A stretch of 64,000 bases of DNA from Actinomycetaceae bacterium zg-1166 (GCA_015679245.1 CP064953.1:1488001-1552000), one strand, 5' to 3'; shown: positions 34,529-44,766, numbered from the stretch's first letter. Notes: generated from the letters alone by a model not told the origin. Program-made: numbers and translations.

Positions 34529-35107
34529 GTGAGTCTCATCTTTATTGGCGACGAACTCGTCGCAGGTTATGGCGATTCCCGTGCGAGTGGGTGGATAGGG
34601 CGCGTCCTCTCTCATACCCATAATGAGCCACCCTTTCTCTCCTTCACTCTTGCCATGCCTGGCGAGAGTATCGGTAAACTCGCCGAACGTTGGAAGGTCG
34701 AGGTTCCTCAACGCATGGAAGAAGGCAAGGATAACCGCCTTATCGTTGGTTTGGGGAGCCACGGTTTGTCTGCCTTAAGCGTGGCACGCGCACGCCTCCA
34801 CCTCGCCAACATTCTGGACGGTGCCAGCAAGGCGGGAATGACGAGTTTCGTAGTGGGGCCGCCCCCTCGTCGTGACCTCTCTCCAAATCTCCAAAGTGAC
34901 TTCACCAACGCCTACGCCGAGGTGTGCGGGCGGCGCGAGGTTCCCTTCGTTGATACTTTTACGCCGCTTCTTGCCCATGAACAGTGGAATTCTGATCTTG
35001 CTCTCGCCGATCGTTATACGCCGAGTCAAGCTGGTTATGGCCTTCTTGCCTGGCTTGTCCTACACAATGGCTGGAATACCTGGCTCGGAGTTCCCCCAAC
35101 GAACTGA
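34529..35107 (+). CDS. SGNH/GDSL-hydrolase-fold protein, catalytic residues altered
   Basis: 192 residues with a GDSL-type fold: block I is IFIGDELVAGYGDSRASGWIGRV (given in part), then RLIVGLGSHGLS and VVGPPP. In active enzymes block I reads GDS; here the nucleophile Ser is Glu (GDEL). The C-terminal block, normally DxxH, reads ADRYTPSQAGY, without His. It is probably not a classical esterase, unless the residues moved. Start GTG 34529 with AGAGGA just upstream. It stands alone between kgd and the oligopeptide transporter. Confidence 0.75.
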   Translation: MSLIFIGDELVAGYGDSRASGWIGRVLSHTHNEPPFLSFTLAMPGESIGKLAERWKVEVPQRMEEGKDNRLIVGLGSHGLSALSVARARLHLANILDGASKAGMTSFVVGPPPRRDLSPNLQSDFTNAYAEVCGRREVPFVDTFTPLLAHEQWNSDLALADRYTPSQAGYGLLAWLVLHNGWNTWLGVPPTN

Positions 35108-35440
35108 GTGAGCCAGATTCTGGGCTATTTCGCTGCTCATGTGGAGGGTTTTCTGCATCTGAGAAATGCTACTATCCACGCTCATCCCTTGACGAGGCAA
35201 TCTCCACCAGTACTGCTGCTTTCCTCAATGCTCACGCCAGTGCATCTTCTTCATACGCGGATAACTTCAATGCGAACGCACCTTCAATATGAGAGCATCT
35301 TTAGGCTATAAGCCCGCTTTGAGCCCTAGGAGCACCTTGAATATACGAGAGTCTCCTCAACATGAATATGAGGGGAAGCCTGGGCTTCCCCTCATATCTC
35401 CATCTACGTAAGGCTCGCACTCCCTACATCGACAAAAGAT
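35108..35440. other. 333-bp gap between SGNH-like and oppDF genes
   Basis: Contains the opp terminator hairpin (35366-35397) and an imperfect 20-nt direct repeat (near 35281 and 35334, ACCTTCAATATGAGAG versus ACCTTGAATATACGAG). An open frame of 67 codons (35108-35311) has no protein-like character. Confidence 0.4.
35366..35397 (-). terminator. Terminator of the opp operon
   Basis: Perfect 15-bp inverted repeat ATATGAGGGGAAGCC / GGCTTCCCCTCATAT with a two-base centre, 43 bp after the oppDF stop on the minus strand. The T tract is poor. Confidence 0.65.
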
Positions 35441-37579
35441 CTAGCGATAGTGGCAAGCGTTCATGTGATCCACACCGGCTTCAGTCGCCACAAGTTCAGG
35501 AGTTTGTTCATCGCAGCGCGTGCGTTGGCCAGCATCAAGCATCTGATAGAGCGGGCAGCGCGTGCGGAAGGCACACCCAGGCTTATTTTCTGTGGGACTG
35601 GGTAGATCCCCCTTGAGGATGGTGCGCTGACGCGTACGCTCAACCTCCGGATCGGGGATCGGCACGGCAGAAAGAAGAGCCTGTGTGTAGGGGTGCTGTG
35701 GGTTGGAGAATACCTCCTCCACGCTTCCTGTTTCCACAAACTTTCCAAGGTACATCACAGCCACACGGTCGGCGATATGGTGAATCACCGAGAGGTCGTG
35801 TGCAACGAAGAGGTAGGAAAGTCCAAGTTTCAGCTTGAGCTCGTCAAGAAGGTTGATAACGTCAGCCTGGATGGAGACATCGAGCGCAGAGACAGGTTCG
35901 TCGAGAACGATAATCTCTGGGTTCGTCGCCAAAGCGCGGGCAAGGCCAATGCGCTGGCGCTGGCCACCAGAAAAAGCACCAGGGAAACGATCCATCTGCT
36001 CGGGCTTAAGACCTACGATATCCATGAGTTCTCGTACACGCTCAAGCACATTCTTTTCGTTACCAAAGGCGGTCAGTGGCTCAGCGATGATGTCTTTAAC
36101 CGTCATTCGCGGATCGAGAGCACCCATCGGATCTTGGAATACCATCTGGATATTGCGGCGCTTGTGGCGGCGTTCTCGTGAGCCGAGGCTCGTGACATCT
36201 ACGCCGTTGAGAACAATCGTGCCGGAGAGGTTCTTGCCAGCTCCCAGATCCATGATCTCAAGCAGTGCAGTGGACTTACCTGAACCAGATTCCCCCACAA
36301 TCGCAAGAGTCTCACCCTTACGCAGATCAAAGGAAACACCATTAACCGCGTAGACGGATCCCACGCGGCGCTTCATCAGCGCTCCCTTGAGGAGCGGGAA
36401 AGTCTTCACAAGGTCATGGACATCGAGCACGACTTCGCGTTCCTCGCGCGGCACTCCAGCCATCGAATCAACTGAGCGTTCAGGAACCGGGTAGAGATCC
36501 TTACCATCGATCTTCTTATCGACGATCTCCGCTGCACGCACACAGGCAGCCGAGTGGATAAACACGGAGTCATCCTCGCTCTCCTTCGAAGAAACGGAAG
36601 CGAGTTCTGCCCCTGATTCTGCACCACCCTCAAGACGAGTATCCTTCCCCAAGGGGAGAAGTGGGGGCTCTTTGGCGCGGCAGGCATCGATCGCGATTGG
36701 GCAGCGTTCGACGAAGGGGCACATGTCTGGGAAGTTGATAACCGTAGGCGGATTGCCGTGAATAGGGACGAGAGGATCTTCGCGCTTGCGATCGGCACGA
36801 GGGATCGAACCTAAAAGACCAATCGTGTAGGGCATATGCGGCTTGTAGAAAATCTCGTCTACGCTTCCCGTCTCCACAGGCTTACCCGCATACATGACTG
36901 CAACATCGTCAGCCGTTCCAGCCACAACACCCATATCGTGCGTAATCATAACGACGCCGGCTCCGGTTTCTTCCTGAGCCTTTGCGATCACTTCGAGGAT
37001 CTGTGCCTGGATCGTCACATCGAGAGCCGTGGTAGGCTCATCGGCAATGAGCACACGGGGATTATTGGCAATCGCAAGAGCGATGACAACACGCTGGCGC
37101 ATACCGCCAGAGAACTCGTGCGGGAAAGCCTTGACGCGGCGCTCTGGATTGGGGATACCGACGAGGTCAAGGAGTTCAATCGAACGCGCGAGCGCTGCCT
37201 TCCCTGAAAGTTTGGAATCATGAGCCTTAAGAGCCTCAGTGATCTGCGTGCCGATATCAAATACCGGCGTGAGAGCCGAGAGCGGATCCTGGAAGATCAT
37301 CCCGAGTGACTTGCCTCGGTATGCAGCCATCTCTTGGTCAGTGAGGCTGATCAATTCATTACCGTCGAACTTCACGGAGCCGGTGATCGAGGCATACCCA
37401 GGGAGGAGACCCATAATTGCCAGGGAGGTGACAGACTTCCCAGAACCGGATTCACCCACGATAGCGAGCGTCTTGCCGGGATAGAGATCGAAATTGACTC
37501 CTCGCACAGCATCCACACGCCCGGCTTCCGAGGGGAAGGAAACGTTGAGATTACGTACAGAAAGAATGGGCTGACTCAT
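35441..37579 (-). CDS. Oligopeptide ABC transporter, fused ATPases (OppD-OppF)
   Basis: 712 residues holding two complete ABC ATPase domains of the peptide/nickel class. First half: Walker [13 protein letters not shown], signature [12 protein letters not shown], Walker [13 protein letters not shown], and the C-terminal Cys-rich oligopeptide domain ([19 protein letters not shown]). Second half: [43 protein letters not shown], then [11 protein letters not shown], again with the peptide-type Cys motif. The domains are joined by a Ser/Glu-rich linker around residues 315-375. The start overlaps the oppC stop by 4 bp (ATGA). Energises import of peptides. Confidence 0.94.
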   Translation of the reverse strand: MSQPILSVRNLNVSFPSEAGRVDAVRGVNFDLYPGKTLAIVGESGSGKSVTSLAIMGLLPGYASITGSVKFDGNELISLTDQEMAAYRGKSLGMIFQDPLSALTPVFDIGTQITEALKAHDSKLSGKAALARSIELLDLVGIPNPERRVKAFPHEFSGGMRQRVVIALAIANNPRVLIADEPTTALDVTIQAQILEVIAKAQEETGAGVVMITHDMGVVAGTADDVAVMYAGKPVETGSVDEIFYKPHMPYTIGLLGSIPRADRKREDPLVPIHGNPPTVINFPDMCPFVERCPIAIDACRAKEPPLLPLGKDTRLEGGAESGAELASVSSKESEDDSVFIHSAACVRAAEIVDKKIDGKDLYPVPERSVDSMAGVPREEREVVLDVHDLVKTFPLLKGALMKRRVGSVYAVNGVSFDLRKGETLAIVGESGSGKSTALLEIMDLGAGKNLSGTIVLNGVDVTSLGSRERRHKRRNIQMVFQDPMGALDPRMTVKDIIAEPLTAFGNEKNVLERVRELMDIVGLKPEQMDRFPGAFSGGQRQRIGLARALATNPEIIVLDEPVSALDVSIQADVINLLDELKLKLGLSYLFVAHDLSVIHHIADRVAVMYLGKFVETGSVEEVFSNPQHPYTQALLSAVPIPDPEVERTRQRTILKGDLPSPTENKPGCAFRTRCPLYQMLDAGQRTRCDEQTPELVATEAGVDHMNACHYR

Positions 37580-38514
37580 GCTCGGCCTCCCGCCGACGAG
37601 TTCGGATCAAGGGCATCGCGAAGGCCATCGGAAATGAGAGCCACGGAGATTGTCAGGAGCATCAGTGCAGCAGCTGGGAACCAGAAAGTCCACGTCGCCG
37701 AGCGCACAGAAGCGGAACCTATTGTGAGGAGATTACCAAGAGAGACATCTGGAAGTTTCACACCCAGGCCAAGGAAGGAAAGTGATGTCTCGCTCATGAT
37801 GGTGGAGATAATACCCAACGTGAAATTAATGATGAGAAGCGAGCCGATGTTCGGGACGATATGCCGCCCCACGATCTTCCAGTTGCGTACTCCCATGTAT
37901 CGGGCAGCAGCCACATATTCGCGCTCACGAATGGAAATAGCGAGGGACCAGATTACTCGCGCGTAGTACATCCAGCCGAAGCCGATGAGTACCACGGTGA
38001 GGACGAACCAGTCGCCTCCTGAACCTGAAACCATAAGGGCGATAAGAAGGAAGGAAGGAACCAGGAGCATGAAGTGGATGAAGGCGAGAATGACCTTTTC
38101 CACCCGCCCACCGAAGAAAGCAGCAGTTCCGCCAACAAAGGCCGAGATGAGCACCGTGAAGAAGGAAACTGCCACAGCGATAATCATGGAACGACCAAGA
38201 CCATGAGCCACCTGGGCAAAAAGATCATTTCCTGCACCCGTGGTACCAAACCAGTGTTCTGCCGAAGGCGGCTGTGAAATCGCAGCGAAATCAGCGTCCT
38301 GATAGAAGTAGGGGGTGAAATGGGGAGCTAGCCCTGCAAAGAGAGCCAAAAGAACGAAAATCACAAGACCCGCCACTGCCGGCTTGTTGCGGAAAAAACG
38401 CCGGGTGTAAAGAGAGGCCTTCGAGAGAGTTTTCGCAGGAGTCTCTACCTCGGGTTCTACAGGAGTGGTTTTCTTGGGGAGTTCTTCGAGTATTTCCTGG
38501 GTTGATTCGTTCAT
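37576..38514 (-). CDS. Oligopeptide ABC transporter permease (OppC/DppC type)
   Basis: 312-residue inner-membrane permease. A cytoplasmic N-terminus is followed by a first membrane segment (VAGLVIFVLLALFAGLAP), an exported loop with FGTTGAGNDLFAQVAHG, and the BPD_transp_1 core including the EAA-like ATPase contact EYVAAARYMGVRNWKIVGRHI. It forms the transmembrane pore with OppB and docks to the fused ATPase whose gene it overlaps. Spacing to oppB is 1 bp. Confidence 0.93.
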   Translation of the reverse strand: MNESTQEILEELPKKTTPVEPEVETPAKTLSKASLYTRRFFRNKPAVAGLVIFVLLALFAGLAPHFTPYFYQDADFAAISQPPSAEHWFGTTGAGNDLFAQVAHGLGRSMIIAVAVSFFTVLISAFVGGTAAFFGGRVEKVILAFIHFMLLVPSFLLIALMVSGSGGDWFVLTVVLIGFGWMYYARVIWSLAISIREREYVAAARYMGVRNWKIVGRHIVPNIGSLLIINFTLGIISTIMSETSLSFLGLGVKLPDVSLGNLLTIGSASVRSATWTFWFPAAALMLLTISVALISDGLRDALDPNSSAGGRA

Positions 38515-38515
38515 G

Positions 38516-39502
38516 TCAGCTCACCCTCACTCGTGGATCAAGGGCAACGACAAAGATATCAGAGAGGATTGCTCCCACCGCTGTGAGGAAGGCGCTGAAG
38601 GCAGCCGTGGCTACCACGCCGTGAATGTCGTTGCGTTGAATCGTTTGGACGAAGTACTCACCCATACCGTGCCAAGCATAGATTGTTTCTGTCATCACTG
38701 CGCCTGTAAAGACACTTGGTACGGAGAAGGCCACTGAGGTGGCGATCGGAATAATTGAGGTGCGCAGTGCGTGGCGACGAATCGCCTGATGGCGCGTAAG
38801 ACCCTTAGCACGCGCAGTGCGCACGTAATCCATTTCGATGTTATCCAGAAGGATCGAGCGCTGGGTCATATGGTAGCTGGCGTAAGAGATAAAGACGAGG
38901 GAGATCGTCGGCAAGGTCAAACGCTGGAGGATATCGACTAAATGGGGCAAGAATCCGACAAGACCTTCGGATGTGCCGCCCGTGACGAAGAAGACGTTAG
39001 CGCCGGTGAGGTTGTTAATTTTGATAGCGATAAGGACAAGGACGAGCGAAGCCACGACAGTGTGGGTATTCATCGCCACGAGAGAGATACCCTGGAAGAA
39101 TCGGTCAGCGCGCTTGTACTGGCGAGAAGCGGTGTAAACACCCAGGCTCACGCCGAGAACCACGGCAATGATCGTCGCGCCGAGAACCAGTTGAGCTGAA
39201 ACCCACATGCGGGTGGCGATTTCACGATTGACGTCACCCGTGCCGTAGAAGCCACGCCCCCAATCCCAGTGGAAAAGGATACTCCGTAGCCAGACCCACC
39301 AGCGTTCGAGGAGGGGTGTTTCGGGGTTGAGATTAAACCTCTCAAGGTTAGCGTTAATTTGCTCAGGCAGGAGCGCTGGGCGTCGCCCGGCGTAATTAGC
39401 GCGCGGGTCTAGAAAGTAGTTTGCGAGGAAGAAGGTCATGTTGGTTGCGAGGAATACCATCACAAACCACGTGACCACCCTCCTTACGAGGTATCTCACC
39501 AC
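38516..39502 (-). CDS. Oligopeptide ABC transporter permease (OppB/DppB type)
   Basis: About 328 residues. The N-terminal membrane segment (VVTWFVMVFLATNMTFFLANY in part) with the TM1 loop, and the core contact loop MDYVRTARAKGLTRHQAIRRHALR (in part), are typical of OppB. GTG 39502 is chosen because GGGAGG lies 7 nt upstream; the frame is open to 39553. First gene of the opp operon. No substrate-binding protein gene lies in this window, so the cognate OppA must be elsewhere. Confidence 0.92.
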   Translation of the reverse strand: MVRYLVRRVVTWFVMVFLATNMTFFLANYFLDPRANYAGRRPALLPEQINANLERFNLNPETPLLERWWVWLRSILFHWDWGRGFYGTGDVNREIATRMWVSAQLVLGATIIAVVLGVSLGVYTASRQYKRADRFFQGISLVAMNTHTVVASLVLVLIAIKINNLTGANVFFVTGGTSEGLVGFLPHLVDILQRLTLPTISLVFISYASYHMTQRSILLDNIEMDYVRTARAKGLTRHQAIRRHALRTSIIPIATSVAFSVPSVFTGAVMTETIYAWHGMGEYFVQTIQRNDIHGVVATAAFSAFLTAVGAILSDIFVVALDPRVRVS

Positions 39503-39572
39503 GATGTGGCCTCCCACATGTCTACGACCAATACCCGTGGGATTGCGGGACATCGGTCCTACTGGTTAATGC

Positions 39573-39585
39573 GTGTAGTCTACAC
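39573..39585. promoter_or_regulatory. Palindromic -10 element, possibly bidirectional promoter
   Basis: GTGTAGTCTACAC is a perfect inverted repeat around one base. It carries a TAnnnT hexamer on both strands (TAGTCT on plus, TAGACT on minus), so it could start transcription both ways; the minus direction would give opp a leader of roughly 65 nt. It could instead be an operator. Confidence 0.4.
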
Positions 39586-39943
39586 ACATCTCTCCCGCAG
39601 ATCCGCCCTTATGAAAAACAGACGACTGTCTCATGTGGCTCAATCAAGCGAGAACCCTTCGATGAGAGAAGTTGCCACACATGCTCAATGTGTAGGTATT
39701 CTCCCGTAATTGCATCACCCCATTCTAATACCTCATGGCTCAGACAGGAGCATTTGACGCAATACTGAAGATTGTATCGTCTTGGTATAGATCACGTCGA
39801 AAATTGCGCACGAATCCGCCACTATCTCCCCTCTATCTGTGTATATATATGCAGAAATGTGCACAACTTCAATCTGCCTACTTGCTCACACGGGTATCTT
39901 GTGGCTCACGAATCCTTTCCTCGCATTGCGCGCCTAAACGACT

Positions 39944-39949
39944 TAAGCT
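39944..39949 (+). promoter_or_regulatory. -10 element of lipB, probable leaderless start
   Basis: TAAGCT fits TAnnnT and lies 6 nt before the GTG of lipB, which has no Shine-Dalgarno. The transcript would begin at or next to the start codon. Confidence 0.5.
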
Positions 39950-39955
39950 CGTAGT

Positions 39956-40609
39956 GTGCAGATCCTCAATCTCTTGGACCAAGGTCCCTTGGACTATATG
40001 AGTACCGATGCCATCCAACGCAGCCTTCGCGCTAAAACCGCCGCGCTCGCAGCTCCTGATACCCTCATCGTTTGGGAAGCTCAGGATACCTATACCGCTG
40101 GGCGACGCACCCAAGAAGAAGATATCCCGGATAAATCTATTCCCGTTATTCCAATGGATCGTGGAGGCTCAGTCACCTACCACGGCCCTGGACAGCTCAT
40201 TATCTACCCGATTATTAAGGTACGCACCCCCAAAGATGTCGTCGCCTTTGTTCGCGCCATCGAACGCGCCGTTATCGCCTGCCTCGACGACGTTTGGGGT
40301 CTCCTGAGCCTCCAAATAGAGGGACGCTCAGGCGTATGGATCTGCCATGAGGGTGAGATTGATCGGAAGATCTGTGCCATCGGCGTTAAATTCGCTGAAG
40401 ATACGACGATGCATGGCCTTGCCCTCAACGTCACCACTGACCTCTCCAAGTTTGGTCGTATTATTCCTTGCGGCCTCGCTGATGCCTCAGTTACCTCCCT
40501 TGAGGCTCTTGGTATCCAGACGAGTCTCACCAAGGCCGCCAATGCGCTTCTGCCCTACCTCGAAAAAGAACTCCGCCAATTTCAACGCCCCGAAAGGATT
40601 GCCGCATGA
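39956..40609 (+). CDS. lipB: Octanoyl-[acyl-carrier-protein]:protein N-octanoyltransferase LipB
   Basis: Transfers octanoyl from ACP to lipoyl domains, the first step of lipoate synthesis. Motifs: [19 protein letters not shown] (the RGGxxTxHGPGQ signature), KICAIGVKF with the conserved Lys, MHGLALNV, and the acyl-accepting Cys in [14 protein letters not shown]. Length of 217 residues is normal. Start GTG 39956. It overlaps lipA by 4 bp, so the pair is co-translated. The products would serve lipoyl-E2 proteins partnering with Kgd and pyruvate dehydrogenase. Confidence 0.96.
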   Translation: MQILNLLDQGPLDYMSTDAIQRSLRAKTAALAAPDTLIVWEAQDTYTAGRRTQEEDIPDKSIPVIPMDRGGSVTYHGPGQLIIYPIIKVRTPKDVVAFVRAIERAVIACLDDVWGLLSLQIEGRSGVWICHEGEIDRKICAIGVKFAEDTTMHGLALNVTTDLSKFGRIIPCGLADASVTSLEALGIQTSLTKAANALLPYLEKELRQFQRPERIAA

Positions 40610-41631
40610 GCTCCGTCCAGCCCGAAGGGCGCAAGCTCCTTCGTGTGGAAGCCCGCAACGCCCAGACTCCTATCGAGAAGAAACCCGAGTGGATCCGCAC
40701 CACTGCAGTGGTGGGCGAAGAATATACGGACATGCGCTCCCTCGTCCACGGCTCTGCTCTCCACACTGTGTGCGAGGAAGCCGGATGTCCCAATATCTAC
40801 GAGTGTTGGGAAGATCGCGAAGCCACTTTTCTCGTCGGAGGAAGCGAATGCACACGCCGCTGCGATTTTTGTCAGATCGCCACGGGCAAGCCCACAATGC
40901 TCGATCGCGACGAACCACGCCGTGTGGCCGAATCCGTACGTCAGTTGGGTCTGCGGTATGCCACCGTGACAGGTGTTGCCCGCGATGATCTTGACGATGG
41001 AGCCTCGTGGATCTACGCAGAAACATGCCGCCAGATTCACGAGTTGTGCCCACACACTGGCGTTGAACTTCTCGTCGACGATTTCCAGGGCAACATTACA
41101 GCCCTCAAGCAAGTCTTTGACTCTCGTCCGGAAGTCTTTGCTCACAATGTAGAGACAGTGCCGCGGATCTTTAAGAAAATCCGTCCAGCTTTCCGCTACG
41201 AACGCTCGCTGGACATTATTGCAATGGCTTCCGAAGAAGGCCTTGTGACGAAGTCAAATCTCATTCTTGGGATGGGTGAGACGCGCAAGGAAATCGAACA
41301 GGCGATGGTCGATTTGCACGATAACTCCTGTGATTTGCTCACAATTACGCAGTATCTACGCCCCTCAGCTCTCCATCACCCTATCGACCGTTGGGTTAAA
41401 CCCACTGAATTCCTTGAGCTACAAGCTCTCGGCGAAAAGATCGGTTTTTCTGGAGTTATGGCCGGGCCGCTCGTGCGTTCCTCCTACCGTGCCGGGCGCC
41501 TCTACGCCGCCGCAATGACACGCAAAGGGTGGAATATCCCAGAAAACCTCCGCCATCTTTCCTCGCCCAAGGCTGCCCGCCAGGAAGCAGGAGCACTTAT
41601 CAAGGCTCACCCGAAATTCGCCACTGTGTAG
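40606..41631 (+). CDS. lipA: Lipoyl synthase LipA
   Basis: Radical SAM enzyme inserting two sulfurs into octanoyl-lysine. The auxiliary cluster motif [12 protein letters not shown] (CX4CX5C) and the radical SAM motif CTRRCDFC (CX3CX2C) are both intact. Other landmarks: WIRTT near the N-terminus, [31 protein letters not shown] and [14 protein letters not shown]. Length of 341 residues is normal. Start ATG 40606 lies within the lipB stop (ATGA). Confidence 0.97.
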   Translation: MSSVQPEGRKLLRVEARNAQTPIEKKPEWIRTTAVVGEEYTDMRSLVHGSALHTVCEEAGCPNIYECWEDREATFLVGGSECTRRCDFCQIATGKPTMLDRDEPRRVAESVRQLGLRYATVTGVARDDLDDGASWIYAETCRQIHELCPHTGVELLVDDFQGNITALKQVFDSRPEVFAHNVETVPRIFKKIRPAFRYERSLDIIAMASEEGLVTKSNLILGMGETRKEIEQAMVDLHDNSCDLLTITQYLRPSALHHPIDRWVKPTEFLELQALGEKIGFSGVMAGPLVRSSYRAGRLYAAAMTRKGWNIPENLRHLSSPKAARQEAGALIKAHPKFATV

Positions 41632-41717
41632 GAGGAGCACAAGAGTAATGAGCGCGAGATCTCCTCACACACATTACTTTCTCTCTCGTCACCTTTATCC
41701 AAGCGCGGATATCACCG

Positions 41718-43325
41718 CTATCCAGTTGCCTTGATCTGGCTCCACACCGCTTGGCGCACAGCCGAGCGATCCACCTTCCCTGATCCTCCCAGCGGAAGTG
41801 AATCCATAATGGCGAGATAGCGCGGGAGCTTATAGCGAGCAAGAACCTGCCCAGCAAAGGACTGGATCTGCGCGAGTGAAGGAACCTCAGCCCCATCTTC
41901 CATGACGAGAGCAGCCACGACACGTTCCCCCCATGTTTCGTCAGGAACGCCGCAGACAACCACATCGCTCACACCACGATACTGACACAAAACCTCTTCG
42001 ATCTCGCCAGGAAGAATCCCCTCTCCACCTGAAATGATCTGATCGGAAAGGCGCCCTTTCACCCAGAGGAAACCCTCCTCACTCAGAGTTACCACATCTC
42101 CCGTGCGCAGCCACTTATCGAGGAAAGACTGACGGTTGTACTCTTCGCCGTGCCAGAAGCCAGAGGTCACTGATGGCCCACGCACGAGCAGTTCACCACT
42201 TTCACCCAGAGCCACATCTTCAAGGGTTTCTGGATTGACAACTCGCGCTTCAATATGAGCGAAGGGGCGACCGATGGAACCGGCCTGAAACTCCATATGT
42301 TCGAAGGGAAGATACGCTCCCGATGCCGAAATCTCCGTCATTCCCCACACATTGAGAGGGCGTAAGCCAAACGTAGTAAGAGCGCGCAGAATCCGAGCAG
42401 GTACGGGTGCCCCACCGATGAGAGGCAGCCTCCATGCACTCAGATCTCGTGTCGCCATATCCGGATGAGCAAGAAGTGCATCATACATCGTCGGCACAGC
42501 GAACATAATATTCACACGATGCTCTTCAAGTAGGCGAAGTACCAGACCTGGATCGAAGGAGCGAACAATCACCACGTGGCCACCGTGAGTGAAGAGATCC
42601 AACGTGGTGCCATTGAAGCCACCAATATGTGAAAGTGGAGCCACGGCGAGCACCGTATCATCGCTGCGATACTCAAATCCTTCGCGGAAGTTGCGAGAGC
42701 CCCACCAGAGGTTCTCATGTGTGAGCCCCACAGCCTTCGGCTGCCCAGAGCTGCCCGAAGTAAAAAGAATCGCAGCGAGGCCGTTGGGATAGGAACGCCC
42801 ACCCAGAGCATCACATCCCGAAGGGGCAGTATCAGCGACAAAATTCGTATCGAAGGAGGCGATTGCGGCAGAAAGGGCAAGAAACCCATTGTGCAGCGCC
42901 ATTGAGAGAGGCCCCGCCTGCGCATCGTCGTCAATCACAAACTGAAGCAGCGTTCCCATCGAGGTGAATCCTGTACGCGCAGCAATCTCAGGTTCACAAA
43001 CGAGAGCACGTGGAGAGCAAAAATCTACAAGATTTTGTAACTCGTAATCGGTGAGGCGGTAAGAAACCGGCACAAAAACAGCACCTAAACGGGCACAGGC
43101 GACATGCGTGAAAAGATGGTAGGGAGAATTGTGTGCCGCAACGAGCACACGATCCCCCTCACTCACACCAGCTTGGGCAAGAAGAAGAGCGAGGCGACGT
43201 GTCGCGTCACATGCCTCGCGCACACTCCACGTTTGATCACCATAGGTGAGTGAAGGGCGATCAGGATGAGCCCACGCAGCACGATCCAGGGCGTAGGCAG
43301 CGTTGTAGATCGGATGTTTAGGCAA
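41718..43325 (-). CDS. AMP-dependent acyl-CoA synthetase/ligase
   Basis: ANL-superfamily enzyme, 535 residues, activating a carboxylic acid as acyl-AMP and then acyl-CoA. Motifs: the P-loop LFTSGSSGQPKAVGLTHEN, WGMTEISASG, LRTGDVVTLSEEGFLWVKGR and the C-terminal catalytic Lys in LPLGGSGKVDRS. The N-terminal part (AWAHPDRPSLTYGDQTWSV) resembles fatty-acid or long-chain ligases; no menaquinone genes adjoin, so MenE is not favoured. Start ATG 43325 overlaps the M18 gene end by 8 bp, indicating a shared transcript. Confidence 0.85.
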   Translation of the reverse strand: MPKHPIYNAAYALDRAAWAHPDRPSLTYGDQTWSVREACDATRRLALLLAQAGVSEGDRVLVAAHNSPYHLFTHVACARLGAVFVPVSYRLTDYELQNLVDFCSPRALVCEPEIAARTGFTSMGTLLQFVIDDDAQAGPLSMALHNGFLALSAAIASFDTNFVADTAPSGCDALGGRSYPNGLAAILFTSGSSGQPKAVGLTHENLWWGSRNFREGFEYRSDDTVLAVAPLSHIGGFNGTTLDLFTHGGHVVIVRSFDPGLVLRLLEEHRVNIMFAVPTMYDALLAHPDMATRDLSAWRLPLIGGAPVPARILRALTTFGLRPLNVWGMTEISASGAYLPFEHMEFQAGSIGRPFAHIEARVVNPETLEDVALGESGELLVRGPSVTSGFWHGEEYNRQSFLDKWLRTGDVVTLSEEGFLWVKGRLSDQIISGGEGILPGEIEEVLCQYRGVSDVVVCGVPDETWGERVVAALVMEDGAEVPSLAQIQSFAGQVLARYKLPRYLAIMDSLPLGGSGKVDRSAVRQAVWSQIKATG

Positions 43326-44592
43326 GAGACCAGTACCCCTTCAGGATCTGGTAGAGGCTCACAAGATCGTTAATCTCGGAGAGCTCCCGAGCCGAATGCA
43401 TGGAGAGGAGCGGCACACCCACATCCACAGTATCGATCCCTAAACGTGTTGCTGAGAGTGGTCCGATTGTCGATCCACACGTCACAGCGTTGTTGGAAAC
43501 AAAGCTCTGCACCTGGACGCCAACTTCACCAGCCGCGCGCAACCACAACGCCTCACCATGGGCATCCGACGCATAGCGCTGATTCGCATTGATCTTCACC
43601 ATCGGTCCAGAGCCAAGCACAGGGTAGGCATCTGGATCGTGGAATTCAGGATAATTTGGATTAATTGAATGGCCTGCATCCGAACTCACACACGAGGAGC
43701 GCGCGAGCATTTGCCAGTACTCATCTTCTCCTCCTCCCAAGGCAGCAACGGTACGGCGCAGCACTGATTCGAGAATCGGCCCACTGGCACCCGTGGTGGT
43801 AGCCGAACCGACTTCCTCGTGATCGAAAGCCGCAAAGATAGCAATGTCCTCGCTCTCCACCTCGATAAAAGCGCACAGTCCCGCGTGAACAGAAGTGAGA
43901 TTATCTTGGCGTCCTGCCGCGAAGAAGTTCCCAGAAACAACCTGAGGCGGCTGTGAATCGTATGCGTAGATATCTGTACCCGCGATCTGATCGGCCTCAA
44001 TCTGCGCGCACTGGGCAAGATACTCATAGATTGACGCCTCACCCAAAGCCCAGATGGGATGGAGGTGACGCTGGGGGTTGAGAATGAGTCCGTTAGTATT
44101 TACCCCTCGATCAAGGTGGGGAGCAAGCTGCGGGATCACCATAATCGGATCCGTGCGTACAAGGTGCTCGGTACCGTCAAGGGTAACTAGACGCCCAGCC
44201 AAACCGAGTTCACGATTGATCCACGAATTGGAAAGAAGACCACCGTATGTCTCCACATTGACCTGGCTAAAACCTAAATTGAAGGAATCGGGTTCCATCT
44301 TGAGCTTGAAACCAGGAGAATCCGTATGCGCACCAACGATTGCAAAGGCCGAGCGTGTGCTGGCTCCCTCGGGAATCTTCCAGGCCACAACCGCGCCTCC
44401 CCGCCGCAGGAAGTGCCCTCCTGGGCTCGCGTGCCAAGCGTCTTCTTCGCTGTGTTCGACGAAGCCCGCTTCGCTAAGGCGCACAGAAATCTCTGCAGCG
44501 GCGTGGTAGGACGTGGGGGATGCGAGGATAAAGGAAGCGAAATCACCGGCGTACTGTGCAGCCTCGTCGCTCACTCGTCTTGTGCTCTGCAT
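43318..44592 (-). CDS. M18 family aminopeptidase
   Basis: 424-residue cytosolic zinc aminopeptidase of the aspartyl/M18 family. Metal and catalytic motifs: IVGAHTDSPGFKLK (His and Asp ligands), FAAFDHEEVGSATTTGASG (Glu catalytic and ligand) and the C-terminal VPLLSMHSARELSEINDL (His ligand). The substrate-binding VNNAVT-like stretch SNNAVTCGSTIGPL is present. Related to bacterial ApeB-type enzymes and yeast aminopeptidase I. It may process peptides brought in by the oligopeptide transporter (inference). Start ATG 44592. Confidence 0.93.
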   Translation of the reverse strand: MQSTRRVSDEAAQYAGDFASFILASPTSYHAAAEISVRLSEAGFVEHSEEDAWHASPGGHFLRRGGAVVAWKIPEGASTRSAFAIVGAHTDSPGFKLKMEPDSFNLGFSQVNVETYGGLLSNSWINRELGLAGRLVTLDGTEHLVRTDPIMVIPQLAPHLDRGVNTNGLILNPQRHLHPIWALGEASIYEYLAQCAQIEADQIAGTDIYAYDSQPPQVVSGNFFAAGRQDNLTSVHAGLCAFIEVESEDIAIFAAFDHEEVGSATTTGASGPILESVLRRTVAALGGGEDEYWQMLARSSCVSSDAGHSINPNYPEFHDPDAYPVLGSGPMVKINANQRYASDAHGEALWLRAAGEVGVQVQSFVSNNAVTCGSTIGPLSATRLGIDTVDVGVPLLSMHSARELSEINDLVSLYQILKGYWSLA

Positions 44593-44766
44593 AGTTCCTT
44601 ATTCTATGCCACCCGTGTACACCCTGCGCTCTTTGCGCCATTGCCCTCAATGGATATGTTTTCCTGCACGAGAGTGAAGGAAGGTTCAGTGCCAGTGCCA
44701 CCCAAGCGAGAGAAGTATCACGCTCGCCCCACCTTCGCCATCTTCCTGCGTTATCCTTCTGCAACT

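Larger units (their letters stand above)
39503..39955. promoter_or_regulatory. Divergent opp/lipB intergenic region
   Basis: About 450 bp without a credible gene. It contains the symmetrical -10-like palindrome (39573-39585), an AT-rich stretch with TATATATAT near 39841, and the lipB -10 (39944-39949). Confidence 0.5.

Noticed and set aside
35108-35311. 67-codon open frame after the SGNH-like gene
   Set aside because: No ribosome site, composition not protein-like, no recognisable motif.
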